From: Hyalangium gracile
Lineage (GTDB): Bacteria; Myxococcota; Myxococcia; Myxococcales; Myxococcaceae
DNA length: 64,000 nt
Assembly (NCBI RefSeq): GCF_020103725.1
Contig: NZ_JAHXBG010000040.1
Span: 1-64,000, forward strand
Reading direction: 5' to 3'
The position numbers and the translations under genes are program-made. The notes beneath the pieces are model-generated. The model worked only from the letters and a program-made list of their open reading frames with translations. It searched no databases and was not told where the DNA came from. The first letter of the stretch is position 1, and each line of letters starts with the position of its first letter. This document shows positions 42,619 to 53,034 of the stretch, piece after piece.

Positions 42619-44118
42619 CTACGGCGTCACGAACGTGAGCTCGAGCGCCCGGACACAGGCGTCATCCGGCTTCGCCGCTGGATCCTCCAGGAAGGCTCCC
42701 AGCAGACCCAGCGCGCAGGGCCCCAGCACCACGTGGCCCGTGGCGGGAAACTCGATGAAGAAGCTATTCGCCAGGTTCTGGTGCACCTGCATCCCCAGCT
42801 CGGGCGGCGTCGTGATGTCGAACTGCCCCGACATCACCAGGGCCGGCGTGTCCCGCCTCACCGGCTCCAGGGCCGACTCGTCCACGGGCTCCAGGGCCCA
42901 GGCCGCGCATGTGTCCCGGATGTCCTCCAGCACCTGGGTGAAGAACGCCGCGACAGGAGGGTAGAGCCCCTGCTGCCCCACCTCGTCCACGGAGAAGCCC
43001 GCCGCCTCCGTGCACCGGAAGGTGTACTCCCGAAGGTCCGCGAATGAATCATCCCGCTGCGCCCACGTGGGCAGGAGGCCGTTCAGCGGCGTGAAGTCCC
43101 CCTTCGTCATCGAGCTGATGAGCAGGGGCAGGATCGGGATCGACGAGGCGCTGAACGAGTTCAACAGCCCACCGATCAGCTCCTCCTGCGTGAGCGCCCA
43201 GGTGATCGGCTGTCCCGTGGTGGGGTGCGTGGCCTGGATGGTCGCCGGAGTGACCGCCAGCGTCTGCATCAGCTGCAGCGTGGTCGCCTCCAGGCCCGGG
43301 TAGGCCTGGGCGCAGGCCGGGTCCGCGGCACAGGTGGAGAACAGCAAGCGCAGGGCCCGGTCACCGCTCTTCGGCGCGCTCGCGAGGATGTTCCGCTCCA
43401 GCGGCCCGGTGCTGTCCAGCGTGACGCCGCGGATCCCCTCCGGGTGGTCCCTCAGCACGTGCTGCGTCAGGTACGTCCCGTACGAGAGCGCGTAGATGTT
43501 GTAGGTGCCGAACCCGAGCGCCTTCATCACGGCGGCCACGTCCGAGGCGCTCTCGACGCTGTTGTACGCCGACAGCTCCACTCCCGCGGCCACCCACCGA
43601 TCGTGGCACTGCTGGAGCGCCTGCGCCGTCAGCGCCCGCTGCTGCTCGGTGCTCAGGGGCTTGCCGAGCTGCTGCGCCACCATCGCCCCCAGCTCCGGGC
43701 ACTTCAGGGACGGCGTCGAGGCTCCCGCCCCGCGCTGGTCGAACAGGATGATGTCCCGCCGGGCCCGGATGGCCGCTCCCGCCGGCCCCAGCATCAGCTC
43801 CCGGAAGGCGCCGATGGCCGAGGCGCCGGCTCCCCCCGTCAGCATCAGCAGCGGATCAGCAGCCGGCTCCGCGCCCGTACTGAGCACATGCATGACGGAA
43901 AGGCGGATCCTCTGGCCCTCGGGCTGAGCATGGCGCTCGGGAACCTCCACCCAGCCACAGCGGACGCCTTGCAGCGGAAAGGAGCAGTCCGCCCCCTCGA
44001 AGACCGGCGTAAAGCCGGGTTTGCTCGGTGCGTCATCGTCTCCGCACCCCCAGGCGCTGGAGAGCAGGAGCAGCAGGGCAGGGAAGGCGAGGGGTAGGCG
44101 GGCGGGCTTGCGAGGCAT
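42619..44118 (-). CDS. alpha/beta-hydrolase with TAP C-terminal domain, lipoprotein
   Basis: The protein has 499 residues. ATG 44118 gives a lipoprotein signal (LAFPALLLLLSSAWGCGDDD). The hydrolase core shows the oxyanion strand PLLMLTGGAGASAIG, IILFDQRGAGASTPS and the nucleophile in YALSYGTYLTQHVL (GxSxG variant LSYGT). The TAP domain ends with PALVMSGQFDITTPPELG (acid) and ATGHVVLGPCALGLL (His). This matches tripeptidyl aminopeptidase/prolyl-aminopeptidase-like exported hydrolases. Upstream frames up to 44241 are not needed. Divergent from miaB. Confidence 0.85.
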   Translation of the reverse strand: MPRKPARLPLAFPALLLLLSSAWGCGDDDAPSKPGFTPVFEGADCSFPLQGVRCGWVEVPERHAQPEGQRIRLSVMHVLSTGAEPAADPLLMLTGGAGASAIGAFRELMLGPAGAAIRARRDIILFDQRGAGASTPSLKCPELGAMVAQQLGKPLSTEQQRALTAQALQQCHDRWVAAGVELSAYNSVESASDVAAVMKALGFGTYNIYALSYGTYLTQHVLRDHPEGIRGVTLDSTGPLERNILASAPKSGDRALRLLFSTCAADPACAQAYPGLEATTLQLMQTLAVTPATIQATHPTTGQPITWALTQEELIGGLLNSFSASSIPILPLLISSMTKGDFTPLNGLLPTWAQRDDSFADLREYTFRCTEAAGFSVDEVGQQGLYPPVAAFFTQVLEDIRDTCAAWALEPVDESALEPVRRDTPALVMSGQFDITTPPELGMQVHQNLANSFFIEFPATGHVVLGPCALGLLGAFLEDPAAKPDDACVRALELTFVTP

Positions 44119-44220
44119 GAGTCGCACCGTACCTCGGCAACGAACCCCCTCCCGCCGATTGCGGATTGCATTCCGGCGCCCGGCGTCGCATAAGAATCTG
44201 TTTTTCAACGGGAAAAGTTC

Positions 44221-45618
44221 ATGAAGCGCTACTTCATCCACACCTTCGGCTGCCAGATGAACGTCAACGACTCGCTCCGCATGAGCGAGGTGCTGGCGAA
44301 GCTCTCGTACACGCCGACGCCGACGCCGGATGATGCCGACCTCATCATCCTCAACACCTGCGCCATCCGCGAGAAGGCCGAGGACAAGATGCTGTCGGCC
44401 CTGGGGCGCTACCGGCCCGTCAAGGTCAGCCGCGGCGCCCTCATCGGCGTGGGCGGCTGCGTGGCCCAGCAGGAGAAGGACCGCCTCATCAAGAAGGTCC
44501 CCTACGTGGACTTCGTCTTCGGCCCCGACAACATCGGCAAGCTGCCGGAGATCATCTCCCGCGTGGAGCAGGAGCGCGAGCGCGTCGTCGAGACCGCCTT
44601 CGTCGACTCCGAGGAGTACGTCTTCCCCCGCGCCAGCGCCGAGACCTCACGCGGCAAGGTGACCGAGTTCGTCACCGTCATGAAGGGCTGCGACAACGTC
44701 TGCTCCTTCTGCGTGGTGCCCCACACCCGCGGCCGCGAGGTCAGCCGCGCCTTCCCGGACGTGCTCACCGAGGTGGCGGAGCTGGCCAGCGTCGGCCTGC
44801 GCGAAGTCACCCTCATCGGCCAGAACGTCAACTCGTACAAGGGCGGCATCAGCTTCGCCCAGCTCCTGCTGCGCACCGCCGAGGTGCCCGGTATCGAGCG
44901 CGTGCGCTTCACCACCAGCCACCCGCACGATCTCTCCGACGAGCTGATCGAAGCCTTCCGCACCCAGCCGAAGATCGCTCCCCACTTCCACCTGCCCGTG
45001 CAGAGCGGCGCCGACCGCATCCTCAAGATGATGCGCCGCGACTACACCGTGGAGCAGTACCTGGAGCGACTCGAGAAGCTGCGCGCGGCCCGGCCCGGCA
45101 TCGCCGTCACCACCGACATCATCGTCGGCTTCCCCGGCGAGACGGACGAGGAGTTCGAGCTGACCCTGCAGCTCACCGAGAAGGTCCGCTACGAGAACCA
45201 GTTCTCCTTCATCTACAGCCCTCGGCCCAAGACGGGCGCCGCCCTGCGCGAGAAGGACTGGGGCCCGGTGCCCCACGAGGTGAAGATCGCCCGCCTGGAG
45301 CGCCTGCAGAAGCTCCAGCGGAAGATCTGCGGCGAGATCGCCGCCACCCAGGTGGGCCTCGAGGTGGAGGTGCTCGTGGAGGGACACTCCAAGTACGACG
45401 CCGCCAAGCGCTTCGGTCGCACCCCCGAGAACCGCACCGTCAACTTCGACGGGGATGCCCCCGCCGGCGCCCTGGTGAGGGTCCTCATCGAGCGCGCCAC
45501 CCCCAACCAGCTCATGGGCAAGCAGACCCGGGTGGTGATGGCTCCTACCGTCGTCCCCCCTCCGGCCGAGGCCCTGGCGGGGGTCCAACCTGACCGGTTT
45601 CCTCTCGTGGTGTCGTAA
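44221..45618 (+). CDS. miaB: tRNA-2-methylthio-N6-dimethylallyladenosine synthase MiaB
   Basis: The protein has 465 residues. The N-terminal MTTase domain supplies three cysteines (HTFGCQMNVNDS, LNTCAIREKAED, VGGCVAQQEKD). The radical-SAM motif is CDNVCSFCVVPHTRG (CxxxCxxC), and a TRAM domain ends the protein. It methylthiolates i6A37 of tRNAs. ATG 44221 follows GGGAAAAG. The upstream gap is 102 bp with an AT-rich CATAAGAATCTG stretch, a possible promoter. Confidence 0.95.
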   Translation: MKRYFIHTFGCQMNVNDSLRMSEVLAKLSYTPTPTPDDADLIILNTCAIREKAEDKMLSALGRYRPVKVSRGALIGVGGCVAQQEKDRLIKKVPYVDFVFGPDNIGKLPEIISRVEQERERVVETAFVDSEEYVFPRASAETSRGKVTEFVTVMKGCDNVCSFCVVPHTRGREVSRAFPDVLTEVAELASVGLREVTLIGQNVNSYKGGISFAQLLLRTAEVPGIERVRFTTSHPHDLSDELIEAFRTQPKIAPHFHLPVQSGADRILKMMRRDYTVEQYLERLEKLRAARPGIAVTTDIIVGFPGETDEEFELTLQLTEKVRYENQFSFIYSPRPKTGAALREKDWGPVPHEVKIARLERLQKLQRKICGEIAATQVGLEVEVLVEGHSKYDAAKRFGRTPENRTVNFDGDAPAGALVRVLIERATPNQLMGKQTRVVMAPTVVPPPAEALAGVQPDRFPLVVS

Positions 45619-45691
45619 GGGGGGCGGTTTCGCCGCCGGGGGGCCGTTCCAAAACTGACGCGAGGCGGTAGGACGTGGTAGGAGCACTCCC

Positions 45692-46162
45692 ATGGCCATC
45701 GTGCCCGAGACAGTGCTGAAGGCGTGCCCCATCTTCAAGGGGTTCACCGACACTGGCATCGCGATCTTCGCCAGCATCGCCGTCCCGCGCGCCTTCCCCA
45801 AGGGCACCCAGCTCTTCGCCGAGGGCAAGAAGGGCGAGTCGCTGCTCATCGTCGGCGAGGGCACCGTGCGTCTCAGCGCGAAGAACCAGGCGGGCGAGGA
45901 GATCTCTCTCGGGGATGTGGGCTCCGGAGAGCCGCTGGGTGAGCTGGCCCTCGTGCAGATCGGCGAGCGGCTGTGCACCGCCACGGCCATGAACGACGTG
46001 TCCGCGCTGGAGATCCGCCACGCGGACTTCCAGAAGCTCCTCATCCAGAAGCCCCAGGCCTGCGTGAAGCTGCTGATGGGCATCGTCACGTACTTCGGCC
46101 AGAAGGCCCGCGACAACCGAGAGATGCTCCGCACGCTCGTCGGAAAGGCGCCTGCCGCCTGA
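45692..46162 (+). CDS. cyclic-nucleotide-binding domain protein
   Basis: The protein has 156 residues and one cNMP-binding fold: RAFPKGTQLFAEGKKGESLL at the first strands, then EISLGDVGSGEPLGELALVQ, which stands where the phosphate-binding cassette is expected, and the hinge helices at the end. No DNA-binding HTH follows, so it is a stand-alone sensor rather than a CRP regulator. Start ATG 45692. Next gene begins 28 bp later. Ligand (cAMP, cGMP or none) unknown. Confidence 0.85.
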   Translation: MAIVPETVLKACPIFKGFTDTGIAIFASIAVPRAFPKGTQLFAEGKKGESLLIVGEGTVRLSAKNQAGEEISLGDVGSGEPLGELALVQIGERLCTATAMNDVSALEIRHADFQKLLIQKPQACVKLLMGIVTYFGQKARDNREMLRTLVGKAPAA

Positions 46163-46190
46163 GTGGCGCGTGGTAGCCTGCTCGCCGCTC

Positions 46191-47183
46191 ATGCGTGCGT
46201 GCGCTCCGGTGATAGCGGTGCTGCTGGCCCTCGGGGCCCCCCTGGCGCGCGCCGAGACCGACTGGTTCGCCAGCGTCTACACGCCCGCTGGCGTCGAAGT
46301 TCGAGCCGACGCCCGCGTCTTCGCGCTCTTCTGCCTGCTCAACCGCGCCGGCTACGACGCGGGCCCGCTGCGGCGCGAGCACCCCGTTCCCGCCTACCGC
46401 TATCCCCCGGCCCGCGTGCGCGTCCGCGAGGCCCTGGCCAGCGCCGACCCCGCCGTGCTCCAGCGCGCCCAGGCGTTCTTCGACGCCCATCCGCTGCCCC
46501 TGGAGCGCTACCTGGCCCTCACCGTCCGCATCGAGGACGAGACGGACATCCCCGCCGAGTTCCGGGAGCTGGAGGGGCTCGAGACCCTGCTCGATCTCGT
46601 CGAGGAGCGGTGGCCACTGCCTGTCCTCAGGACGGAGACCTTCGACGACTACCGATCGGTCATGCGTTCCTACCTTGCCGTTCTGGACGCGCCGCTCCAA
46701 CGTGCCTCGCGTCTGCTGCGGCTGCCGGAAAGCGGGCCGGGCGTCCGGGTTGTGGTTAATCTGCTCGCCGAGGAAGGGTGGGTGCGCGGTTTTCGCACCG
46801 GGAAGGGTGTGGTGGTGGTGGTAGGTCCAGGTAAGGCCCCTGAGTTGGAACTCCTGATGTGGGAGTACGCCCGACTGATGCTCCCCGCCCGGGTGGGCGA
46901 GCAGGCCCAGGCTCGGTGGACGGCCGGGCCAGCGCTCTTGAAGGAGGCGCAGGGCCTGGGGGCTCGGGAGGCGACGGTGGGGGAGTACGCGGTGGCGCTG
47001 CTCAGCCGTGCGCTGGCGCTCGCTGCCCTGGAGGCCCCGGACTCGGCCTACGAAGCGGCCGGCCGGCAGGGGTACTTCGGGCTGAAGGCGTTGGCGGGGA
47101 GTTTTGGAGACGCGCGCCCGGTTGATGCGTGGGCGCTGGAGGGGCTGGCTCGGGTAGGTACCGGCCGTCCCCTCCGGAAGTGA
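46191..47183 (+). CDS. exported hypothetical protein
   Basis: The protein has 330 residues with a Sec signal peptide (CAPVIAVLLALGAPLARAET). The mature protein has no recognisable domain. It contains the segment YTPAGVEVRADARVFALFCL near the start, which recalls DUF4932-like exported proteins, but this is weak. ATG 46191 is preceded by TAGCCT (46174-46179) with 11 bases between, again suggesting a very short leader. The DedA gene follows. Confidence 0.68.
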   Translation: MRACAPVIAVLLALGAPLARAETDWFASVYTPAGVEVRADARVFALFCLLNRAGYDAGPLRREHPVPAYRYPPARVRVREALASADPAVLQRAQAFFDAHPLPLERYLALTVRIEDETDIPAEFRELEGLETLLDLVEERWPLPVLRTETFDDYRSVMRSYLAVLDAPLQRASRLLRLPESGPGVRVVVNLLAEEGWVRGFRTGKGVVVVVGPGKAPELELLMWEYARLMLPARVGEQAQARWTAGPALLKEAQGLGAREATVGEYAVALLSRALALAALEAPDSAYEAAGRQGYFGLKALAGSFGDARPVDAWALEGLARVGTGRPLRK

Positions 47184-47203
47184 ACGAGAGCCAAGGACGA
47201 AGC

Positions 47204-47956
47204 GTGGAAGATTTACTCACCCATCTGCTGAGCGACACCCAGGGCATCTTTGCCTACGCAACGGTCTTCTTGATCCTGCTGGCCTGTGGGCTCGGTGTTC
47301 CGCTTCCCGAGGACATCTCGCTCATCCTCGGCGGCTTCCTGGCGCACAAGGGCGCCGCCAGCCTGCCGGTGATGATGGTGGTCGGCTTCGCGGGCATCCT
47401 CGCGGGAGACAGCCTCATCTTCTACTTCGGCCGCAAGCTGGGGAAGAACGTGGGGCGCAAACCCGGCGGCTTCTTCGCCCGCATCATCACCCCCGAGAAG
47501 CGCGCCAAGGTCGAGGGCCTGTTCCAGAAGCACGGGCAGAAGATCGTCATGATCGCCCGCTTCATGCCGGGCGTGCGCGCGGTGACGTACTTCACCGCGG
47601 GCTCGGTGGGCATGTCCTACTGGCGCTTCATCTTCTGGGACGGCCTGGCCGCGCTGCTGTCCGCGCCGGTGTTCGTCTTCCTGGGCTTCCACTTCGGCAG
47701 CGAGCTGGACTACCTGATCGGCCAGCTCAAGCGGAGCCAGACCGCGGTGCTCATTGCCCTGGCCGTCATCGGCGCCATCTGGTTCGTGTGGCACCGCCGG
47801 AAGACGGCGGCCGCTCGAGCGGCGGCGGCGCAGGCCCTGCAGCAGGCCGCGGTGGTTCCCGTCATTCCCCAGGAGGGCGGCTCGGCCGGGGCCCGCGCGC
47901 CGTTCCTGGACGCCGGGGAGAACCAGGTCGTCGCCTCCCGCACCTCCGAGCAGTAG
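47204..47956 (+). CDS. DedA-family membrane protein
   Basis: The protein has 250 residues from GTG 47204 (AAGGAC upstream); GTG 47180, overlapping the previous stop, is an alternative. DedA hallmarks: the re-entrant part GLGVPLPEDISLILGGFLAH, ILAGDSLIFYFGRKLGKNVG, and the FxPGxR motif in ARFMPGVRAVTYFTAGSVGM. A C-terminal helix and a basic Ala-rich tail follow. DedA proteins act as lipid-carrier or phospholipid scramblases/flippases or transporters in the inner membrane. Confidence 0.9.
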   Translation: MEDLLTHLLSDTQGIFAYATVFLILLACGLGVPLPEDISLILGGFLAHKGAASLPVMMVVGFAGILAGDSLIFYFGRKLGKNVGRKPGGFFARIITPEKRAKVEGLFQKHGQKIVMIARFMPGVRAVTYFTAGSVGMSYWRFIFWDGLAALLSAPVFVFLGFHFGSELDYLIGQLKRSQTAVLIALAVIGAIWFVWHRRKTAAARAAAAQALQQAAVVPVIPQEGGSAGARAPFLDAGENQVVASRTSEQ

Positions 47957-47995
47957 GCCCCGGGGCGCATCACCTGCGCGCCCCACGCCCCGTGC

Positions 47996-50632
47996 TCAGC
48001 GTCGCCCGAACAGGCCCTTGAGCCAGCCCACCACTCCCGCCTTCTTCTCGGGCGGGGGAGCGGCCATGGCCGCCGCGGGCCCACCCCGCGCCGAGCCCGC
48101 CGCCGCGGGCGGAGGGTTGGCCGCGGAGTGCTCCTGCATCCGCGCCTTCACGGCCTCGGGCGTGTCGCGGGTGTTGAAGGAGCTGGAGACCTCGCGCCCC
48201 GTGGAGTTCTCCTTCGCCGTCACCGTCAGCAGCGACTCGCTGTTCACCTCGAAGGTGATCGTCACCTTCACCTCGCCGCGGGGGCGCTTGGGCAGGCCCG
48301 TGAGCTTCAGCGTGCCCAGGAACTCGTTCTCCAGCGTGCGATCCGAGTCTCCCTGGAAGATGCTCAGCTCGAGCTCCGCCTGTTGATCGCGGCTGGTGGA
48401 CAGCGTGTACGACTTGGACGCCGGCAGCGCCGAGTTCCGCTCCATCACCGCCTTGAAGCGTCCACCCGGCAGCCCCACGCCGATGGCCATCGGCAGCACG
48501 TCGATGAGGGTGACACCCTCCTTCTGCCCCAGGCTGTGCGCCAGCAGCGCCGCGCCCAGCGCCACCGCCTCGTCCGGGTGCACGTTCTTGGTGGGCGGCT
48601 TGCCGAAGAACTTCGTGATCTTCTCGTGCACCAGCGGGAAGCGGCTCTGGCCTCCCACCAGCACCACCTCCTGGATGTCCTGCGGCGTCAGGCCCTTGGC
48701 CTTGAGCACCTCGTCGCAGACCTCCAGGGTGCGATCCACCAGCGACTCGGTCAGCTCGATGAGCTTCTTGCGCGTGAGCGTGACGTCGATGTCGTACGGC
48801 GTGTTGTCGATCATCGTCACGAACGCCACGTGGATGCGGATGTCCGAGCGCTCCGACAGCGCGCACTTGGCCCGCTCGGCCGCGTCGTGGATGCGCTGCA
48901 TCGCCACCCGGTCGCCCTGGAACACCTTGCCCGTCTGCTTCTGGAACTCCTCCAGCAGGTACTCGACGATGGCGTTGTCGAAGTCGATGCCGCCCAGGAA
49001 GGTGTCGCCGCCGGTGGAGATCACCTCGTAGACGGTGTCGTGCAGCTCCAGCACGGACGCGTCGAAGGTGCCGCCGCCCAGATCGTAGACGAGGATGCGC
49101 TGGGTGAGCTTGCGCCCGTAGCCGTACGCGAGCGCCGCCGCGGTGGGCTCGTTGAGGATGCGCTCCACGTGGAGCCCGGCCAGCCGCCCGGCCTCGCGCA
49201 CCGCCTGGCGCTGGTTGTCGTTGTAGTACGCGGGCACGGTGATCACCGCCCGCGACACCGCGTGCCCGATGTGGTTCTGCGCCACCTCGCGCACCTCGCG
49301 CAGGATCAGCGCGGAGATCTGCTGCAGCGAGAAGACGCGGTTGCCCAGCTTCACCGCCGCCTCGCCGTTCTCTCCCTCGGCGACCTCGTAGTGGAAGCGA
49401 TCCTTGATGTGCTGGACGATGGGCGAGTCGTACGCGCGGCCCACCAGCCGCTTGGCCCCGTACACCGTCTGCCGGGGGTTGGTGAGCATCTGCCCCTTGG
49501 CCGGGTGCCCGATGATCATCTTCCCGCGCGTGTTGAGCGCCAGGATGGAGGGCACGGTGTTGTGGCCCTCGCGGCTGCGCAGCACCTCGGGCTTGCCGTG
49601 GCGCACGTAGCCGGCGCACGAGTTCGTCGTACCCAGATCGATGCCGATGATCGGCCCTTCGCGCTTCGGCTCCTCCTTGGGAGGCTCGAAGGGAGGCGCG
49701 TTGGGGACCGTGGAGGCATTGGCCGTGACAACCGGAGCGAAGCTGCCGCTGGGGCGCTGCGAGGCCGGCGGGGCTGGCGGAGCCGGAGGCGGGGGAGCAG
49801 CCGGGGCGGGAGCCTCGGGAGGAGCAGGAGGCGGGGCTGGGGGCTCGGGCGGCTCGGGCGGCTGAGCTGCCGACGCCGGAGGCTCGGGCGGAGCGGGGGC
49901 GGGAGGCTCCGGGGGCTCGGGAGCGAGCTCCTCCGCGTCCAGGATGGCCTCTTCCGCGACCTCTGCCTCCGAGGCAGCAGCCACTGGAGCCTGAGGCGCG
50001 GGCTGCGCCGGGGCAGCAGCCACCGGCTCCGGGGGCGCAGGTTGCGCGGGGACAGGTGCCGTCGGGATGGGAGCCGCGGGCCTCGCGGCGGAGGCCGCCA
50101 CCGGGACAGGAGTCGCCGGGCTGAGCCGCAGGGGAGGCGTTGGAGCAGGCGTCGCGGGCGGGGCAGGGGGAGGCGCCGCCGAGACTGGCGCCTCGGGCTG
50201 CCCGGGGGCAGGAGCCGGAGGAGCCGCCGGCTGCGCGATTGTAGGCGTAGGAGGGATGGTGTAGTCAGCCTCTCCGACACCCAGGGGCACGGGCGGCGTC
50301 AGCGCCTGCCCATGAGGCAGGGGAGCGACAGCCGTCTCGAGGAAGCGCTTGGTCTCCGGATCCAGGGTGAGGAAGCGCAACCCCATGCCGGAGACACCGT
50401 GGCCCTGCTGCCCGGTGACGAAGTGCACCACCGCGGACGCATAGATGATGCGCGCTCCGGTGGAGAGCTTGAGATCCAGGGTGACAGGCGTACCCGGCGG
50501 CTTCACCGTCCTGGAGCGCAGGTAGATGCCGCCCCGAGTGATGTTGGCGCCGTACTTCGCGAGGAACTCTTCCGGGGTGGCGAAGGGCAGCTTGACCGCC
50601 AGCCCGATCGGTCCCTGATTGGATTCCGTCAA
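47996..50632 (-). CDS. PilZ-Hsp70 fusion protein
   Basis: The protein has 878 residues. Residues 1-100 are a PilZ-like domain (LAKYGANITRGGIYLRSRTV, PGTPVTLDLKLSTGARI). It has the NxTxxG element but lacks the RxxxR arm, so c-di-GMP binding is doubtful. Residues about 105-325 are a Pro/Ala/Glu-rich spacer. From about 327 a complete Hsp70/DnaK ATPase begins (IIGIDLGTTNSCAGYVRHGK; VITVPAYYNDNQRQAVREAG; LVYDLGGGTFDASVLEL; EVVLVGGQSRFPLVHEKI). A substrate-binding domain and a short Ala-rich C-terminus follow. No DnaJ or GrpE is adjacent. Myxobacteria have Hsp70 homologues in motility; the fusion suggests a chaperone steered by a PilZ module. Confidence 0.9.
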   Translation of the reverse strand: MTESNQGPIGLAVKLPFATPEEFLAKYGANITRGGIYLRSRTVKPPGTPVTLDLKLSTGARIIYASAVVHFVTGQQGHGVSGMGLRFLTLDPETKRFLETAVAPLPHGQALTPPVPLGVGEADYTIPPTPTIAQPAAPPAPAPGQPEAPVSAAPPPAPPATPAPTPPLRLSPATPVPVAASAARPAAPIPTAPVPAQPAPPEPVAAAPAQPAPQAPVAAASEAEVAEEAILDAEELAPEPPEPPAPAPPEPPASAAQPPEPPEPPAPPPAPPEAPAPAAPPPPAPPAPPASQRPSGSFAPVVTANASTVPNAPPFEPPKEEPKREGPIIGIDLGTTNSCAGYVRHGKPEVLRSREGHNTVPSILALNTRGKMIIGHPAKGQMLTNPRQTVYGAKRLVGRAYDSPIVQHIKDRFHYEVAEGENGEAAVKLGNRVFSLQQISALILREVREVAQNHIGHAVSRAVITVPAYYNDNQRQAVREAGRLAGLHVERILNEPTAAALAYGYGRKLTQRILVYDLGGGTFDASVLELHDTVYEVISTGGDTFLGGIDFDNAIVEYLLEEFQKQTGKVFQGDRVAMQRIHDAAERAKCALSERSDIRIHVAFVTMIDNTPYDIDVTLTRKKLIELTESLVDRTLEVCDEVLKAKGLTPQDIQEVVLVGGQSRFPLVHEKITKFFGKPPTKNVHPDEAVALGAALLAHSLGQKEGVTLIDVLPMAIGVGLPGGRFKAVMERNSALPASKSYTLSTSRDQQAELELSIFQGDSDRTLENEFLGTLKLTGLPKRPRGEVKVTITFEVNSESLLTVTAKENSTGREVSSSFNTRDTPEAVKARMQEHSAANPPPAAAGSARGGPAAAMAAPPPEKKAGVVGWLKGLFGRR

Positions 50633-50658
50633 AGCCTCATCCCGAACGTGAGGGGTAG

Positions 50659-52260
<1,602 letters not shown>

Positions 52261-52272
52261 GGCGCCGGGGGA

Positions 52273-52299
52273 GAAGTCGGCGGAGCGCTCCCCGACTTC
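52273..52299. terminator. bidirectional terminator-like hairpin between guaB and the lipoprotein gene
   Basis: GAAGTCGG (52273-52280) and CCGACTTC (52292-52299) are perfect 8-bp arms with an 11-base loop. It lies between two convergent genes, where a shared terminator is expected. No long T tract. Confidence 0.5.
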
Positions 52300-52308
52300 C
52301 CAGAGGTG

Positions 52309-52926
52309 CTACTTGCCGCGGCGCTTGCCGCCGCCGGTGCCGGAGTCCTCGGCCGGAGCGCCGACGTCCGCCACCTTCTTCTCCGCGGTGGCCACGCGGC
52401 TGAGCAACGCGTCCTTGTCGTCCGGAGCCAGCGTCTCGATGGCCTGCCGCAGGGTGTTGAAGTCCAGGCGGGCGATGGTGACGGTGTTGCCGCCCTTGAT
52501 CTCCTGCACGGTGGGTACGCTCACCAGCTCGCGCATGTAGGTCTCGAACTCCACGCGCACATCGGCGGTCTGCTGGATGCAGGCCTCCTTGGCGCTGACG
52601 ATGGCGTCGGCGCCCTCCCGGTACTGCAGGTCCGGGTTGCGCGTCATGGCCTCCTCGAAGGTCTGCGTGCGCTGGCGCAGCGTCTCGTACAGGTTGATGT
52701 AGTCCTGGAGCCGGTCCGTCTCGGGACGGTTGACGTTGCGCGCCTTGTTGAGCTCCTCGGCGGTGTTGTCGCAGGTGAGCTTGCCCAGCTCGCCCGCGTT
52801 CGGAGTGTCCTTCACCGCGACGCTGGTGGTCTCGCGGTCGAGCCGTTCATCCGAGGTGATTTCCCGTGCCGCACAACCGGTGACGGACAGGAAGAAAACA
52901 GTGGCGGCGGCGGACAGGCGATGCAT
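52309..52926 (-). CDS. lipoprotein, hypothetical
   Basis: The protein has 205 residues with a lipoprotein signal (AAATVFFLSVTGCAAREI, lipobox VTGC, C18). The mature part is helical, with CDNTAEELNKARNVNRPETD and DYINLYETLRQRTQTFEEAM suggesting coiled-coil packing, and a basic Gly-rich C-terminus. No named family. It is antisense between guaB and guaA, convergent with the first and divergent from the second. Confidence 0.72.
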   Translation of the reverse strand: MHRLSAAATVFFLSVTGCAAREITSDERLDRETTSVAVKDTPNAGELGKLTCDNTAEELNKARNVNRPETDRLQDYINLYETLRQRTQTFEEAMTRNPDLQYREGADAIVSAKEACIQQTADVRVEFETYMRELVSVPTVQEIKGGNTVTIARLDFNTLRQAIETLAPDDKDALLSRVATAEKKVADVGAPAEDSGTGGGKRRGK

Positions 52927-53034
52927 CAGGACCTCGACAGGGGCGGAACGAACAGGTGGGGTTTTAACGGTTGATCTTCCAAAGTTTGTAGCGGTATGGG
53001 CCGGCCTCCGTCAACGACGCCCGGGGAGAACCTC

